From CAWDVH01 sp963805705 (GTDB taxonomy: Bacteria; Actinomycetota; Actinomycetes; Streptosporangiales; Streptosporangiaceae), in contig CAWDVH010000005.1 in NCBI GenBank assembly GCA_963805705.1, forward strand, positions 1,116,001-1,180,000: a DNA stretch of 64,000 nt, in the 5' to 3' direction. This document shows, piece by piece, positions 51,224 through 61,086 of this stretch (positions are counted from its first letter, which is position 1; each line of letters starts with the position of its first letter). Under the pieces are notes generated by a model. That model was given only the letters and a program-made list of their open reading frames with translations. It searched no databases and was not told the origin of the DNA. Position numbers and translations under genes: made by a program.

Positions 51224-52060
51224 TTACCGGTACAGGTCGGTCCTGCGGTCGGCGTGCACGTCGTTGCGCGCGCCGCTGGCCTTGCTGCGCGCCAGCTGCA
51301 GGTCGCAGTCGGCGATGAGCAGCTCAGGGTCCTGGTCGCCCGCCGGCCCGGCCAGCGGGTACCCGTCAGGGCCCGCGATGATGCTGCCGCCGACCCAGCT
51401 CACCCCGCGCTCGGTCCCCGACCGGCAGGCCGCCGCGATGAACATCCGGTTCGCGTAGGCGGCGACCTGGACATTGGTGACCACCATCGGCCGCTCCCCC
51501 GCCGGTACCGGCTCGGCGGGCCAGTTTGTCGGCACGGCGAGCAGGTCGGCGCCCGCCAGCGCAGGCCGCCGGACCCATTCGGGGAACTCGATGTCGTAGC
51601 AGATCATCATCGCTATCCGGCCGTGCCGGGTATCGATGACCGGCGGCTCAGCGTCGCCGGGGACGAAGCAGTCGGGCTCGGCATCCCACAGGTGGACCTT
51701 GCGGTAGACCGCGCGGACGCCGCCCGGGTCCACCAGCACCGCGCTGTTGTAGACCCGGTCCCGCTCGCCGAGCTCGCAGAAGCCGCCGATGATCACCAGG
51801 TCGTGGCGAGCCGCCAGCTGCGCCCACTCAGTGACGGTCCGGCCGTCGGCGGGCTCGGCCAGCGACCGGGCCTCGGCCGCGCCGCTGAAGACATAGCCAG
51901 ATGGCGTCAGCTCGGGCAGCACCACGATCCTGGCGCCGGCCTCGGCCGCCCGGACGACGGAGTCCCGCGCAGCGGCCAGGTTCTTGCCCACCTCGCCGAT
52001 ACCGAGGCTGACCTGGCACGCTGCCACCCGGACGGGATCACTGCCGGCGCGTCGTATCAC
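51224..52060 (-). CDS. Carbon-nitrogen hydrolase (nitrilase superfamily)
   Basis: A 278-residue amidase-type nitrilase homologue with the full Glu-Lys-Cys triad: LPELTPSGYVFS (Glu), VYRKVHLWDAEPDCF (Lys) and MMICYDIEFPEWVR (Cys). Similar actinobacterial enzymes hydrolyse omega-amides or carbamoyl compounds; a polyamine-pathway role is possible but not shown. The start is GTG 52058-52060 with TAGGGT 6 nt upstream. Confidence 0.9.
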   Translation of the reverse strand: MIRRAGSDPVRVAACQVSLGIGEVGKNLAAARDSVVRAAEAGARIVVLPELTPSGYVFSGAAEARSLAEPADGRTVTEWAQLAARHDLVIIGGFCELGERDRVYNSAVLVDPGGVRAVYRKVHLWDAEPDCFVPGDAEPPVIDTRHGRIAMMICYDIEFPEWVRRPALAGADLLAVPTNWPAEPVPAGERPMVVTNVQVAAYANRMFIAAACRSGTERGVSWVGGSIIAGPDGYPLAGPAGDQDPELLIADCDLQLARSKASGARNDVHADRRTDLYR

Positions 52061-52101
52061 AGTGTCACCCTAGTCAGCCGGGATCGCTACGATGGCCCGC
52101 T

Positions 52102-52476
52102 ATGGCGGCCTTGTTCAATCGGATCATTCCGATTCTCTTCGTCAGCAACCTGCAGGCTGAACGCGACTTCTACGTCCGGCTGGGCTTTCATGTTACCTAC
52201 GAGGGCCCGGAGTACCCCTACTTCCTCGCTCTCGGTCACGGCCCGATTGAGTTCGGCATCGAGTGGCGGGAGGGATTCTCTACTCGCGGCCCGGACAAGG
52301 TGCTGACCTGGCAGTTCGGCATCAGCGACATCGAGATCGCGAAGAAGCGCCTCGCTGACGCCGGCGTGCAGTACCGCGAAGAGCTGATGACCCCGAGCCA
52401 GGACTGGCAGTACCGGGTGCTGCACGTCCGCACCCCGAACGGATATCACCTGCTGCTCGAGGAGGGCAGCGACTAG
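52102..52476 (+). CDS. VOC-family protein (glyoxalase/bleomycin-resistance fold)
   Basis: A 124-residue protein with two beta-alpha-beta-beta-beta modules: IIPILFVSNLQAERDFYVRL and the later DIEIAKKRLADAGVQYREEL with VRTPNGYHLLLEE. It lacks a clear His/Glu metal set in strand 1, so it may be a binding protein (bleomycin-resistance-like) rather than an enzyme. TACGAT lies 8 nt before the ATG. Confidence 0.85.
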   Translation: MAALFNRIIPILFVSNLQAERDFYVRLGFHVTYEGPEYPYFLALGHGPIEFGIEWREGFSTRGPDKVLTWQFGISDIEIAKKRLADAGVQYREELMTPSQDWQYRVLHVRTPNGYHLLLEEGSD

Positions 52477-52623
52477 TCGGCCGGCCTGAACATATGACGG
52501 GCCAAGTTCTGACTTGGGTCCCGGCGCGCGGCCTGTTTCAGCGACAATGGCTTGCGGGCGTAGATGGCATCCGTGCGCCCGGCAGGACGCCTGCCGGCCA
52601 CGCGCCAGGAAGACCGGGAGCCG

Positions 52624-53424
52624 ATGGGCACGTCAACCGACCCGGTGTACCTCCGGGTTCTTGATGACCTGCGTACCCGGATCCGCGAGGGACTTCTCGG
52701 GCCGGGGGCCAGGGTGCCGTCCCGTAACGCGATCATCGCCAGGTACGGCGTCGGGGAGACGGCCGCGAAGCATGCCTTGCAGGTCCTGGCCACCGAGGGT
52801 CTGATCGAGGCACGGGCCGGATCGGGATCTTATGTCCGCCAGGTTCCGGCGCCGCGTTACCTGGAACACGACCGCCTGCACTTTCCCGGCTCGCCCTTCG
52901 GCGTCGGTGAGTCCCCGGCGGCCGGCCGGGACGACCGGGACGACGGGCCGTGCGGCCTGCCGCGGTGCCTGTCCTTCGAGCATCAGACCGAGCACCTGAT
53001 CCCGCCGCCGCGCATCGCCCTGCGGCTCGGCCTGGAGCCTGGCACCGTCCCGGTGACGGTGACCAGGTACCTGCTGCGGGCCGACGGCGAGCCGGTCCAG
53101 CTGGCGACCAGCTACGAGCCGGGCGAGATCACCGCCGGAACGGCCGTCGCGGCCCCCGAGGAGGGACCACTGGCCGGACGCGGGGTGATCACGCGGATGA
53201 AGTTCATCGGGATGGAGGTAGATCAGGTGGTCGAGGAAGTCTCGGTGCGGGTGTCACTGCGCGCGGAGGCGAGCGCGCTCGCCCTTCCGCCCGGTGCCCC
53301 GGTCCTGCTGATCGAGCGGGTGCACCGCTGCGGCGGCCGGGCCGTGGAGGCCGGTGAGGTCGTCACCGCCGCCGACCGGTTCAAGCTCAGGTACCGGTTC
53401 CCCGTGACCGGCCTGCGGCCGTGA
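52624..53424 (+). CDS. GntR-family regulator, HutC/UTRA type
   Basis: A 266-residue repressor. The wHTH (residues 8-72) has VYLRVLDDLRTRIREGLLG and VPSRNAIIARYGVGETAAKH; a UTRA domain (about 120-260) follows, with FEHQTEHLIPPPRIALRLGL at its start. Such proteins sense sugars or amino-acid derivatives. GGGAG lies 5 nt before the ATG at 52624. The stop overlaps the GNAT gene by 4 nt; the mannosidase gene follows, a plausible target. Confidence 0.9.
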   Translation: MGTSTDPVYLRVLDDLRTRIREGLLGPGARVPSRNAIIARYGVGETAAKHALQVLATEGLIEARAGSGSYVRQVPAPRYLEHDRLHFPGSPFGVGESPAAGRDDRDDGPCGLPRCLSFEHQTEHLIPPPRIALRLGLEPGTVPVTVTRYLLRADGEPVQLATSYEPGEITAGTAVAAPEEGPLAGRGVITRMKFIGMEVDQVVEEVSVRVSLRAEASALALPPGAPVLLIERVHRCGGRAVEAGEVVTAADRFKLRYRFPVTGLRP

Positions 53425-53921
53425 TCCGGCGAGCCCGGCCGGCTGACGTTCCCGAGATCTACCGGCTGATCACGGAGCTCGCCGAGTACGAGCGTTCCCT
53501 CGCGGAGGTCGTCGCCACCGAGCAGGACGTGCGGTCCTCGCTGTTCGGGCCGCAGCCGACCGTCTTCGCGCACGTGGCCGAGCACGAGGGCGCCATCGCG
53601 GGTTTTGCGATGTGGTTCCTGAACTACTCGACCTGGCGCGGCCGGCCGGGGATCTACCTCGAGGATCTGTACGTCACGCCGAAGGTGCGCGGCCGCGGGC
53701 TGGGCCGGGCGCTGCTGGCCGAGCTGGCCGGGATCTGCGTCGAGCACGGGTACGGCAGGCTCGAGTGGTCGGTCCTGGACTGGAATGCGCCCGCCATCGG
53801 CTTCTACCGGTCGCTAGGCGCCGTGGCGATGGACGAATGGACCGTCTTCCGGCTGACCGGGGCCCCCCTCGCCGGGCTGGCGGCCGCCCGGCCGCGCGGC
53901 GAGTCCGATTCTCCCGGCTGA
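53421..53921 (+). CDS. GNAT acetyltransferase, diamine-acetyltransferase-like
   Basis: A 166-residue acetyltransferase resembling spermidine/spermine or thialysine N-acetyltransferases: IRRARPADVPEIYRLITELA, FLNYSTWRGRPGIYLEDLYV and the acetyl-CoA loop VRGRGLGRALL, ending in LDWNAPAIGFYRSLGA. The substrate is probably a small amine. GTG start overlaps the GntR stop (GTGA). A 30-nt gap separates it from the mannosidase gene. Confidence 0.9.
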   Translation: MIRRARPADVPEIYRLITELAEYERSLAEVVATEQDVRSSLFGPQPTVFAHVAEHEGAIAGFAMWFLNYSTWRGRPGIYLEDLYVTPKVRGRGLGRALLAELAGICVEHGYGRLEWSVLDWNAPAIGFYRSLGAVAMDEWTVFRLTGAPLAGLAAARPRGESDSPG

Positions 53922-53951
53922 AATCCGGGGCCGCCGTGCGACGATGATCTG

Positions 53952-56900
53952 ATGCGGATCAGCGGCGTGGCCTCGACTGACCTGTTCGGCGGTACCGCGG
54001 CCCGCCCGCTCCAGATCGTCCGGGTAACCCTGGTCAACGACGGGGCCGGCATGATCCGCGATCCGGCCGCCGCGGTCACCGTGCAGATCGACGGGGCGGG
54101 GGTGAGCACGCCGCGGCCCGCGGTCGTCAGCGGCCTGCAGATCGGCGATGAACGGGTCGCCGAGGTGCCGGTGGACGTGGCGGCACCAGTGGCGCCGGGC
54201 AGCCCGCGCCAGGTCACCGTCATCGCCACTGGCCCGCAGGCGAGTGCGCGGGCGCAGGCGGAGATCGTGGTCGCCGAGCCCGGCTGGACCATGTGGATGA
54301 TCAGCCATTTCCATTACGACCCGGTGTGGTGGAGCACGCAGGGGCAGTTCACCCAGGCGCGCCTGCTGCTGCCCGGCCCGGACGGCAGCATGCCCGAGGT
54401 CAGGACGGCATTCGAGCTTGTCCGCCTGCACCTGGATGCGGCCCGGCATGACCCGGACTACAAGTTCGTGCTCGCCGAGCTTGACTACCTGAAGCCGCAC
54501 TTCGACGCGCACCCCGAGGATCGCGAGGACCTGCTGGCCTTTATCGCGGCGGGCCGGATCGAGATCGTCGGCGGCACCTACAACGAGCCGAACACCAACC
54601 TGACCTGCGCCGAGTCCACCATCCGCAATGCGGTCTACGGCCTCTCCTACCAGCGCGACGTGCTCGGCGGCGATCCCAGGACGGCCTGGATGCTGGACGC
54701 CTTCGGGCTCGATCCCTCCTTCCCCGGCCTGATGGCCGGGGCCGGGATGAGAGAGTCAGCCTGGGCCAGGGGGCCGTTCCACCAGTGGGGACCGAGCCGC
54801 AGCGCCGGTGACAACGCGCTGATGCAGTTCGCCTCCGAATTCGAGTGGCTCTCGCCAGACGGGGGCGGCCTGCTGACCAGCTACATGCCGAACCACTACT
54901 CGGCGGGCTGGGGCACTCAGCAGGCCGCCGATCTGGCGGCCGCCGAGCAGGACGCCTACCAGCAGTTCCGCGAGCTCGCGGCGGTCGCGGCCACCCGCAA
55001 CGTGCTGCTGCCGGTCGGGGGGGATCACGTGATCCCGTCGCGGTGGGCCACCGAGATCCACCGGGACTGGAACTCCAGGTACTGCTGGCCCCGGTTCGTC
55101 ACCGCCGTGCCGGCCGAGTTCTTCGCCGCCGTGCGCGAGGACGCCGCGCGGCGTGACGTCTGGCTGCTGCCGCAGACCAGGGACATGAACCCGGTCTACA
55201 CCGGCAAGGACGTCTCCTACATCGACACCAAGCAGGCCCAGCGGGCCGCCGAGACCGCGGTCCTGGACGGCGAGCGGCTGGCCACGCTGGCCTGGCTCGC
55301 TGGCGGGCATTACCCGGCGGCGAGCCTGGACAAGGCCTGGCGGCAGCTGGTGTTCGGCGCGCATCATGACGCGATCACCGGCACTGAGGGCGACCAGGTG
55401 TACCTGGACCTGCTGGCCGGATGGCGAGAGGCGTACGAGCGCGGTGATGAGGCCCGCCGTGATGCGGTGGCCTTCATCGCCGGGCTGGCCGATACCGCGG
55501 GCGCGGCCGCGCTGGCCGGCGGCGAGGCCGCCGTCGCGGCCATCGTCGTGATGAACGTGCTCTCGGTGCCCAGGGCGGGCCAGGCCAGGATCCTCCTGGA
55601 GCTCGCGGAGCCAGGGACTCCGTGGATCGAGCTGCGCGACGACGCAGGGACAGCGGTGCCGTTCCTGGCCGAGGGCATCGCCCGGCATCAGGACGGGACG
55701 CTGGCCGCGGCCACCCTGACGTTCCGCGCGCACGAGGTGCCCCCGGCCGGCTACCGCACCTACCTGGCCGGGCCCGCCGCGGTGCCGCCGGGCGAGGCAG
55801 GCTGGGCGGCTGCCCCCGGCACGGCCGTCGAGAACGAGACGCTGGCCGTGACGGCCGATCCGGCTCGCGGCGGCACCCTGACGCGGATCCTGGACAAGCG
55901 CACGGGCACCGAGCTGCTGGCCGGTGACGGCAACGAGCTGCTGATCCAGCCGGAGTACCCCGCCCATCCCCGGTGGAACGAGGGTCCCTGGCTGCTCTGC
56001 CCCGCCGGGCCGGGCACGGGCTCGGCCGGGCAGGCGGCGAGCGTCCGCGCGGAGCACTGCCCGATCGGCAGCAGGCTGGTCGCCGAGTTCTGCCTCGGCG
56101 ATCTGCGGGTCACCCAGGAGACCCTGCTGTGGAACGGCGCGCAGCGGGCGGATTTCCGCACTCACGTCGACGGCTCGATCGGCCAGGACCGGCTGCTGCG
56201 GGTCCGCTTCCCGGCCCGGGTGCCCGGCGGCCTGCCGGTCTACCAGACGGCGGTATCGGTGATCGGGCGGCCGCCCGGCTCCACCGATACCGACGTGGCG
56301 CTGCACTCCTACACCCTCGACAATCCGGCGCACGAGTGGTTCGGCGTCGGGTCCACCGCACGGGTGGCGGTGGCCGGCCCCGGCGGCGAGCGGCAGCTGC
56401 GCGCCATCGGCGTAGCCGAGGTCATAGCGCCCGCAGGGCCCGCGCAGCCGGGTTTTGCCCCGAGCCAGCCGCGGGCGGGGGGCCCGTGGCGGCAGGCGGT
56501 CCGTGACCTCATGCTGGCGCTGGCCCGGCAGGGGGTCACCGCCACCTGCACAGTGCCGGAGGGACCGCGCTACGGCGCGATCGAGATTGACTCGAACCTG
56601 CCTGATTTCCGAATCGCGCTGGGCGGTCCTGAGCACAATTCGTTCACCGCGCAGGTGCTCGCCGCCGCGGGGCCGGCCGCGGCCGGCGAGCTGGGGCGGC
56701 AGCTGGCCGCCGCGGGCACCGCGCGGATCTGGATACCGGCGACGCGCAGCAGGCGGGACGCCTTCGCGCCCGGAGCTGACGTGCGCGGAGCGCGGGACCT
56801 GCCCGTGCTGATCCTGGCCGGCGACGATCTCGGGGCGACGATCTCGGCGGTCATCGACGATCTGTCCGACGCGGTGATCGAGATGCCCGCGCCGCACCCG

Positions 56901-58478
56901 GCCGCCGCACCCGGCCAGGCGGCGCGGTGGGGAGAAGCGACGGGACCGGATCAGGCGGCCGCGCCCGCGGAGCCGGCGCTGGCCGGCCACTCGGTCGCGC
57001 TGCTGAACCGGGGGACGCCCGGCAGCCTGGTGACCCCCGACGGCGTGCTGAACATCTCGCTGATGCGCTCGTGCAGCACATGGCCGAGCGGCGTCTGGAT
57101 CGACGGCGACCAGCGTACAGCTCCCGATGGCACCAGCTTTGCCTGGCAGCACTGGAGTCACACCTTCGAGTACGCGCTGGCCGCCGGGCCCGGCGACTGG
57201 CGGACCGCGGGTTTCCCCCTGGCGGGCCAGGACTACGGCCACGACCTGCTGACCGGCCAGACCGGCGTGCACGCCGGGTCGCTGCCGGCCACGGCCAGCC
57301 TGGCCAGCGTGGAGCCGGCCACCGCGCTGCTGTCGGCCCTGAAGCCGCGGCGCAACCCGCTGGCTCCCGGCGCCGCGCCGCGCCCGCAGGACGGGGTGAC
57401 CATGCGGCTCAGGGATGCCTCCGGGCAGGCTGAGCCGGCCACGGCCACCGTGCGCCTGTTCACGGGGCTGTCGCAGGCGCGGGTCACCAGCATCTGCGAG
57501 GAAGACGGCGGCGAGCCGCTGGCCTGCCGCGACGGCGCGGCCGAGGTCACCTGGCCGGCCGCCGGCACGGTGACGCTCGCCGTGGTTCCCGGCGCACTGC
57601 CGCAGACCACCCCTCCCGGCGGCACGGCTCCCGGCGGCGCTGGCCGGCCCGCGCCTGGCCGGCGAGCGCCGCCCGAGCCGGCGCAGCCGGTCTTCACCCG
57701 GTACTGGCTGCACGGCAAGGGACCGGCCCCCGCCGGGAACGTTCCGGTGGCGGTGCACCTGTCCCCCGGCCATCTCGCGCTCAGCGGGCCCGGCGCCGCC
57801 CGGCTGCGGCTGACCGTCGCCTGCGGGCCCGAGCCCGCGTCGGGCACCGCCGCCATCCAGGTGCCGCACGGGCTGTCGGTAGATCCCGCCGGCCCCCTGG
57901 CCTATGACCTGCCCGCGCGCGCGCACGCCGGCTGGGATCTGTCGGTCCGCTCCCGGCCGGGCGCGGCACGGGGCCATTACTTCGTGGCGGCCTCGATCGC
58001 TGACGACGCCGGCCAGCTCCTGGAGGACGCCGTGCTGGTGACCGTCGGCGAGCCCGCGGCGCTCGCGGCCGTGACTGATCCCGCCGCTCCCCCGCCGGAC
58101 CTGCCGCTAGACGAGCTGCTCTCGCTGCATCAGGCGCAGGAGCAGGCGGTCGCGGCGGAAGCGGACCTGACCGTGGCGGCCAGCAAGCTCACGCTGCACC
58201 CTGGCAGCCGCGGCGAGATAGCGGTCCGGCTGGCCAATCACACCGCATCAGAGCTGCGGGGCGAGGCCCAGCTGGTGTCCCCGGTCGGGAGCTGGGCGCA
58301 GATCCGGCCGTGGAGCCAGGCCTTCCGGGCCGCACCGGGCGGCGGCGCCACCATCGCCTTCAGCGTCGCGGTGCCGGTCACGGCGCGACCCGGCCAGCAC
58401 TGGTGGGCACTGGTCAAGGTGATGTACTTCGGCCGGCTGCGCTACAGCGAGCCGGTGGCGGTCACGATCACCCGCTGA
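53952..58478 (+). CDS. GH38-family alpha-mannosidase, multidomain (1508 aa)
   Basis: A very large glycoside hydrolase. An N-terminal Ig-like domain (1-110) precedes the GH38 barrel: SHFHYDPVWW (zinc ligands, about 117-126), DAFGLDPSFP with the likely nucleophile Asp (about 250) and FGAHHDAITGTEGDQVY (about 469-485). Beta-sandwich domains follow (500-1080), then a Pro-rich linker (about 1215-1250) and two C-terminal Ig/NEW3-like domains. No signal peptide is seen, so it is cytosolic or exported by another route. It is longer than usual (about 1000). Substrate linkage unknown. The -10-like GACGAT is 6 nt before the ATG. Confidence 0.92.
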   Translation: MRISGVASTDLFGGTAARPLQIVRVTLVNDGAGMIRDPAAAVTVQIDGAGVSTPRPAVVSGLQIGDERVAEVPVDVAAPVAPGSPRQVTVIATGPQASARAQAEIVVAEPGWTMWMISHFHYDPVWWSTQGQFTQARLLLPGPDGSMPEVRTAFELVRLHLDAARHDPDYKFVLAELDYLKPHFDAHPEDREDLLAFIAAGRIEIVGGTYNEPNTNLTCAESTIRNAVYGLSYQRDVLGGDPRTAWMLDAFGLDPSFPGLMAGAGMRESAWARGPFHQWGPSRSAGDNALMQFASEFEWLSPDGGGLLTSYMPNHYSAGWGTQQAADLAAAEQDAYQQFRELAAVAATRNVLLPVGGDHVIPSRWATEIHRDWNSRYCWPRFVTAVPAEFFAAVREDAARRDVWLLPQTRDMNPVYTGKDVSYIDTKQAQRAAETAVLDGERLATLAWLAGGHYPAASLDKAWRQLVFGAHHDAITGTEGDQVYLDLLAGWREAYERGDEARRDAVAFIAGLADTAGAAALAGGEAAVAAIVVMNVLSVPRAGQARILLELAEPGTPWIELRDDAGTAVPFLAEGIARHQDGTLAAATLTFRAHEVPPAGYRTYLAGPAAVPPGEAGWAAAPGTAVENETLAVTADPARGGTLTRILDKRTGTELLAGDGNELLIQPEYPAHPRWNEGPWLLCPAGPGTGSAGQAASVRAEHCPIGSRLVAEFCLGDLRVTQETLLWNGAQRADFRTHVDGSIGQDRLLRVRFPARVPGGLPVYQTAVSVIGRPPGSTDTDVALHSYTLDNPAHEWFGVGSTARVAVAGPGGERQLRAIGVAEVIAPAGPAQPGFAPSQPRAGGPWRQAVRDLMLALARQGVTATCTVPEGPRYGAIEIDSNLPDFRIALGGPEHNSFTAQVLAAAGPAAAGELGRQLAAAGTARIWIPATRSRRDAFAPGADVRGARDLPVLILAGDDLGATISAVIDDLSDAVIEMPAPHPAAAPGQAARWGEATGPDQAAAPAEPALAGHSVALLNRGTPGSLVTPDGVLNISLMRSCSTWPSGVWIDGDQRTAPDGTSFAWQHWSHTFEYALAAGPGDWRTAGFPLAGQDYGHDLLTGQTGVHAGSLPATASLASVEPATALLSALKPRRNPLAPGAAPRPQDGVTMRLRDASGQAEPATATVRLFTGLSQARVTSICEEDGGEPLACRDGAAEVTWPAAGTVTLAVVPGALPQTTPPGGTAPGGAGRPAPGRRAPPEPAQPVFTRYWLHGKGPAPAGNVPVAVHLSPGHLALSGPGAARLRLTVACGPEPASGTAAIQVPHGLSVDPAGPLAYDLPARAHAGWDLSVRSRPGAARGHYFVAASIADDAGQLLEDAVLVTVGEPAALAAVTDPAAPPPDLPLDELLSLHQAQEQAVAAEADLTVAASKLTLHPGSRGEIAVRLANHTASELRGEAQLVSPVGSWAQIRPWSQAFRAAPGGGATIAFSVAVPVTARPGQHWWALVKVMYFGRLRYSEPVAVTITR

Positions 58479-58518
58479 GCGCGCGGCCGAGTATGCGGAC
58501 ACGGCACCCGTCAGGGAG

Positions 58519-58536
58519 TATCTGGGATATTCTGGG
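58519..58536 (+). promoter_or_regulatory. Direct repeat TATCTGGG / TATTCTGGG upstream of the LuxR-type regulator
   Basis: TATCTGGG at 58519-58526 and TATTCTGGG at 58528-58536 form a 9-bp-spaced direct repeat about 75 nt before the start of the large regulator. Probably part of its promoter; the binding factor is unknown. Confidence 0.35.
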
Positions 58537-58611
58537 TTTGTCCAGGCCAGCGGGGGTGGCGGGCCAGGTCAACCGGATACCGGACCAGAAGGCTGCGACC
58601 CCCGAAGGCCT

Positions 58612-61086
58612 ATGACTACTGACATCCCGATCGGCCTGGGAAACCTGCCTGCGGAGCCCAATAGCTTCGTCGGCCGGGACCGGGACCTAGCGGAGCTTGC
58701 CCTGATGCTGGGCGAGGTCCGCGCGCTGACCCTGTGCGGGCCGGGCGGGATCGGCAAGACCCGCCTCGCCCTGCGCCTGGCCAGGGAAATCGCGTCCGGC
58801 TTTCCCGATGGCGCCTGGCTGGTAGACCTGGCCGACACCACCGACCCCAGCCTGCTCCCGCAGCGCATCGCGGCGACGCTCGGCATCAGGGAGGAGCCGG
58901 ACCGGGTGCTGTCCGCCACGCTGACGGACACCCTGCGGCCCCGGCGCATGCTGCTGATCCTGGACACGTGCGAGCACATGGTAGACGCGTGCGCCGCGCT
59001 GGCCCACGCTCTGCTGGGCGGCTGCCCGTGGCTGCGGCTGATCGCCACCAGCCGTGAGCCGCTGCGGGTGCGCGGCGAGACCGCATGGCGGGTGCCGCCC
59101 CTGGAGCTGCCGGCGGTGCCCGGCCGCGAGGACGGCATGGCGGAGCTCGCGCAGCATGAGGCGGTGCGGCTGTTCGCCGAGCGGGCCGCCGCGGTACGGC
59201 CGGGGTTCGCGGTCGATGCGGAGAATGTCCGGGCCGTCGCGCAGCTGTGCCGGACCCTGGATGGCATGCCGCTGGCGATCGAGCTGGCCGCGGCACGGGT
59301 CAGCGCGCTGTCCGTGGAGCAGATAGCCGACCGCCTGGATGACCGGTTCCAGTTGCTGGCCTCCGGGGACCGGACCGCGCCGCAGCGGCAGCAGACCCTC
59401 AAGGCGGCGGTGGACTGGAGTTATGAGCTGCTGACCGGCGCCGAGCAGGTCCTGCTGCGCCGGCTGTCGGTCTTCTCCGGCTGGAATCTGCCGATGGCCG
59501 AGGAGGTCTGCGCGGACAGCGCCATCCCGGCGGCCAGGGTGCTTGACCTGCTGGCCGCGCTGATCGACAAGTCGCTGGTCACCCTGGACGGGGAGGTGGA
59601 CGGCGAGTCACGGTACCGGCTGCTCGACACCATCAGGGAATATGCCGCCAGCCGGCTGACGGACTCCGGCGAGGCACCCGAGCTGCAGGTGCTGCACCGC
59701 GACTTCCTGCTGCGGATGGCCGAGGGAATCGCCGCCCAGGCGTTCTTGCGCGGAGATCCGCCCTGGCCGGCGCGGGTCGCCATGTACAACAGGATCACCG
59801 CTGAGCGGGCGAACTTCCGCGCCGCGCTCATGGTGTGCCTGCAGCGCGGCGAGGCGACGCTGGGCCTGCGGCTCTGCGGGGCGCTGCGCAATCCCTGGAT
59901 CGCCAGCGGGGATGTAACCGAGGGAGCCAGCTGGTTCGACCGGTTCCTGAAGCTGGACGGCGAGGTCCCGCCCGGCATCCTGGCCCGCGCCCTGGCGTTC
60001 CGGGCCGAGCTCGCCTTCGAGCAGCAGGACGACACCGCGGCCGGTGACTGCGCGCGGGCGGCCCTGGAGGCGTGCCAGGCCGCCGGGGACGGCAGCGAGG
60101 CGGGCGCCCTGCGGCTGCTGGCCCTGGTCAGACTGCGGTCGGGCCACAGCGATGAGGCGCTGGCCAGCACGGACGCAGCCATGGCCGCGGCGCGTGCGGC
60201 CGGTGACGAGTGGGAGGAAGGGCTCGCGCTGACCACCAGGGCTGCGATCATCGCCCGTCAGGGCGACCTGGATGAGGCCCAGCGTGCCTATGAGCTGGCG
60301 CTGGATGTGCTGCGCGACAACAACGGCTGGGGAGTGGCGCAGACCCTGTCCGGGTTCGCCGGGCTGGCGCAGGCGCGCGGTGACAGCGACGCGGCGCTGC
60401 GTCATTACGGCCGTGCGCTGGCCCTGTACCGTGAGATCGACGCCCGGCCGGAGATGGCCCGCTGCCTGGCCGGCATCGGCTGGGCCGCCATGTCGCAGCA
60501 GGACCTGCCGCTGGCCCGCTCCAGCCTCACCGAGTGCCTTCAGCTGAGCGTGGCCACCGGCCAGCGCCTCGCGATGGCACGTGGCCTGGAGGCCTTCGCG
60601 ATCCTGGCCGCGGCCGACAACGATCCGGAGCGGGCCGTCCGGCTGCAGGGCGCGGCGATCGCGCTGCGCGAGGCCATCGGTGAGGCGGGATCCTCCCGGG
60701 CCATGGCCCGCATGCGGCACCTGCTCGACTCCGGCCGCGGCGATCTCGACGCGGCGGCGGTGGCCGCGCTGCTGGCCGAAGGCCGGGCGATGAGCGCGCA
60801 CGAGGCGGCGCGGTTCGCGATCGAGACGGCGGACGGCCAGGCGTCCGGCGACGTACCGGCCGCCCAGCCCGGCCAGGACGGCGCGGACGTGCTGACGGCA
60901 CGGGAGCAGGAGATTGCTGCCCTGGTCGCCCGCGGGATGACCAACCGCGACATCGCCGGCCGCCTGGTCATCAGCCCGGCGACGGTGGCGCGCCACGTCG
61001 CCAACATCTTCACCAAGCTCGGATTCAGCGCCCGCGCACAGGTAGCGGCCTGGGTCGTCGAGCGCCAGCCCCGCGGCGAGGGCTGA
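58612..61086 (+). CDS. Large ATP-binding LuxR-family regulator (NB-ARC/TPR/HTH)
   Basis: An 824-residue STAND-type regulator. Walker A CGPGGIGKTRLAL (about 41-53), Walker B RMLLILDTCEHM (about 115), a winged-helix/ARC region, then TPR-like helices (about 450-700). The C-terminal LuxR HTH is LTAREQEIAALVARGMTNRD followed by ATVARHVANIFTKLGF. Such proteins switch by ATP hydrolysis and inducer binding. The inducer and targets are unknown; the flanking genes are mannosidase and an AMP-binding protein. Confidence 0.92.
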   Translation: MTTDIPIGLGNLPAEPNSFVGRDRDLAELALMLGEVRALTLCGPGGIGKTRLALRLAREIASGFPDGAWLVDLADTTDPSLLPQRIAATLGIREEPDRVLSATLTDTLRPRRMLLILDTCEHMVDACAALAHALLGGCPWLRLIATSREPLRVRGETAWRVPPLELPAVPGREDGMAELAQHEAVRLFAERAAAVRPGFAVDAENVRAVAQLCRTLDGMPLAIELAAARVSALSVEQIADRLDDRFQLLASGDRTAPQRQQTLKAAVDWSYELLTGAEQVLLRRLSVFSGWNLPMAEEVCADSAIPAARVLDLLAALIDKSLVTLDGEVDGESRYRLLDTIREYAASRLTDSGEAPELQVLHRDFLLRMAEGIAAQAFLRGDPPWPARVAMYNRITAERANFRAALMVCLQRGEATLGLRLCGALRNPWIASGDVTEGASWFDRFLKLDGEVPPGILARALAFRAELAFEQQDDTAAGDCARAALEACQAAGDGSEAGALRLLALVRLRSGHSDEALASTDAAMAAARAAGDEWEEGLALTTRAAIIARQGDLDEAQRAYELALDVLRDNNGWGVAQTLSGFAGLAQARGDSDAALRHYGRALALYREIDARPEMARCLAGIGWAAMSQQDLPLARSSLTECLQLSVATGQRLAMARGLEAFAILAAADNDPERAVRLQGAAIALREAIGEAGSSRAMARMRHLLDSGRGDLDAAAVAALLAEGRAMSAHEAARFAIETADGQASGDVPAAQPGQDGADVLTAREQEIAALVARGMTNRDIAGRLVISPATVARHVANIFTKLGFSARAQVAAWVVERQPRGEG

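Noticed and set aside
54756..57977. 1073-codon antisense open frame across the mannosidase
   Set aside because: Low-complexity Arg/Gly/Pro translation with no domain; a GC-skewed shadow of the GH38 gene.
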